Shown here piece after piece: positions 63,993-64,000 of a DNA stretch of 64,000 nt (the first letter of the stretch is position 1; the number at the start of each line of letters is the position of its first letter). The DNA comes from Pomacea canaliculata (Eukaryota > Mollusca > Gastropoda > Architaenioglossa > Ampullariidae). The stretch is taken from the NCBI RefSeq assembly GCF_003073045.1, contig NC_037595.1:14482252-14546251 (forward strand). The letters are read 5' to 3'. The notes below the pieces were generated by a model. It ran no database searches. It had not been told where the DNA came from and saw only the letters and a list, made by a program, of their open reading frames with translations. A program made the position numbers and the translations under genes.

Positions 63993-64000
63993 CTAAACAA

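Overview
This is a eukaryotic nuclear window. It has split genes with GT-AG introns, many microsatellites, tRNA-derived SINEs, small DNA transposons and LINE fragments. Gene content, intron sizes and repeat style point to a mollusc, most likely a gastropod. That placement is inference from memory of protein families, not from a search. No bacterial-type operons, CRISPR arrays, rRNA or intact tRNA genes were seen.

Layout. (1) 150-4932, plus strand: a complete 11-exon gene for a GMC (glucose-methanol-choline) FAD oxidoreductase, 607 aa. (2) 5973-20006, minus strand: a tandem array of three complete paralogues, six exons each (288, 295 and 291 aa). They encode small secreted proteins with a signal peptide, a short coiled coil and a conserved C-terminal domain of about 210 residues that I recognise only as an unnamed invertebrate domain. 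Exon lengths are almost identical in all three (63, 221, 161, 179/167, 80 bp for exons 2-6). (3) 23855-26969, minus: a decayed opsin pseudogene. (4) 33164-37552, minus: an intact five-exon opsin of 359 aa with the retinal-binding lysine, apparently the surviving member of the tandem opsin pair. (5) 37.6-50.8 kb: gene-poor, AT-rich DNA with LINE, SINE and MITE remnants. (6) 50869-63992, minus: the last eleven exons (453 aa) of tomosyn (STXBP5), from late in the second WD40 propeller region to the R-SNARE coil. The gene runs off the right edge.

The loci do not look like one pathway. GMC oxidoreductase is a metabolic or secretory enzyme, opsin is a photoreceptor GPCR, and tomosyn regulates SNARE-mediated secretion. 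The three-gene array is the lineage-specific accessory part and the best candidate for something undescribed. A second cross-cutting signal is that several splice junctions in unrelated genes sit inside short tandem duplications of the junction itself (introns 6, 8 and 10 of the GMC gene, the exon 3 donor of the third array gene, the exon 4 donor of the opsin).

Exon boundaries were placed by hand from reading frame, splice consensus, phase agreement and paralogue comparison. Every gene model keeps phase from first to last exon. Transcription starts, UTRs and expression cannot be seen from this sequence.
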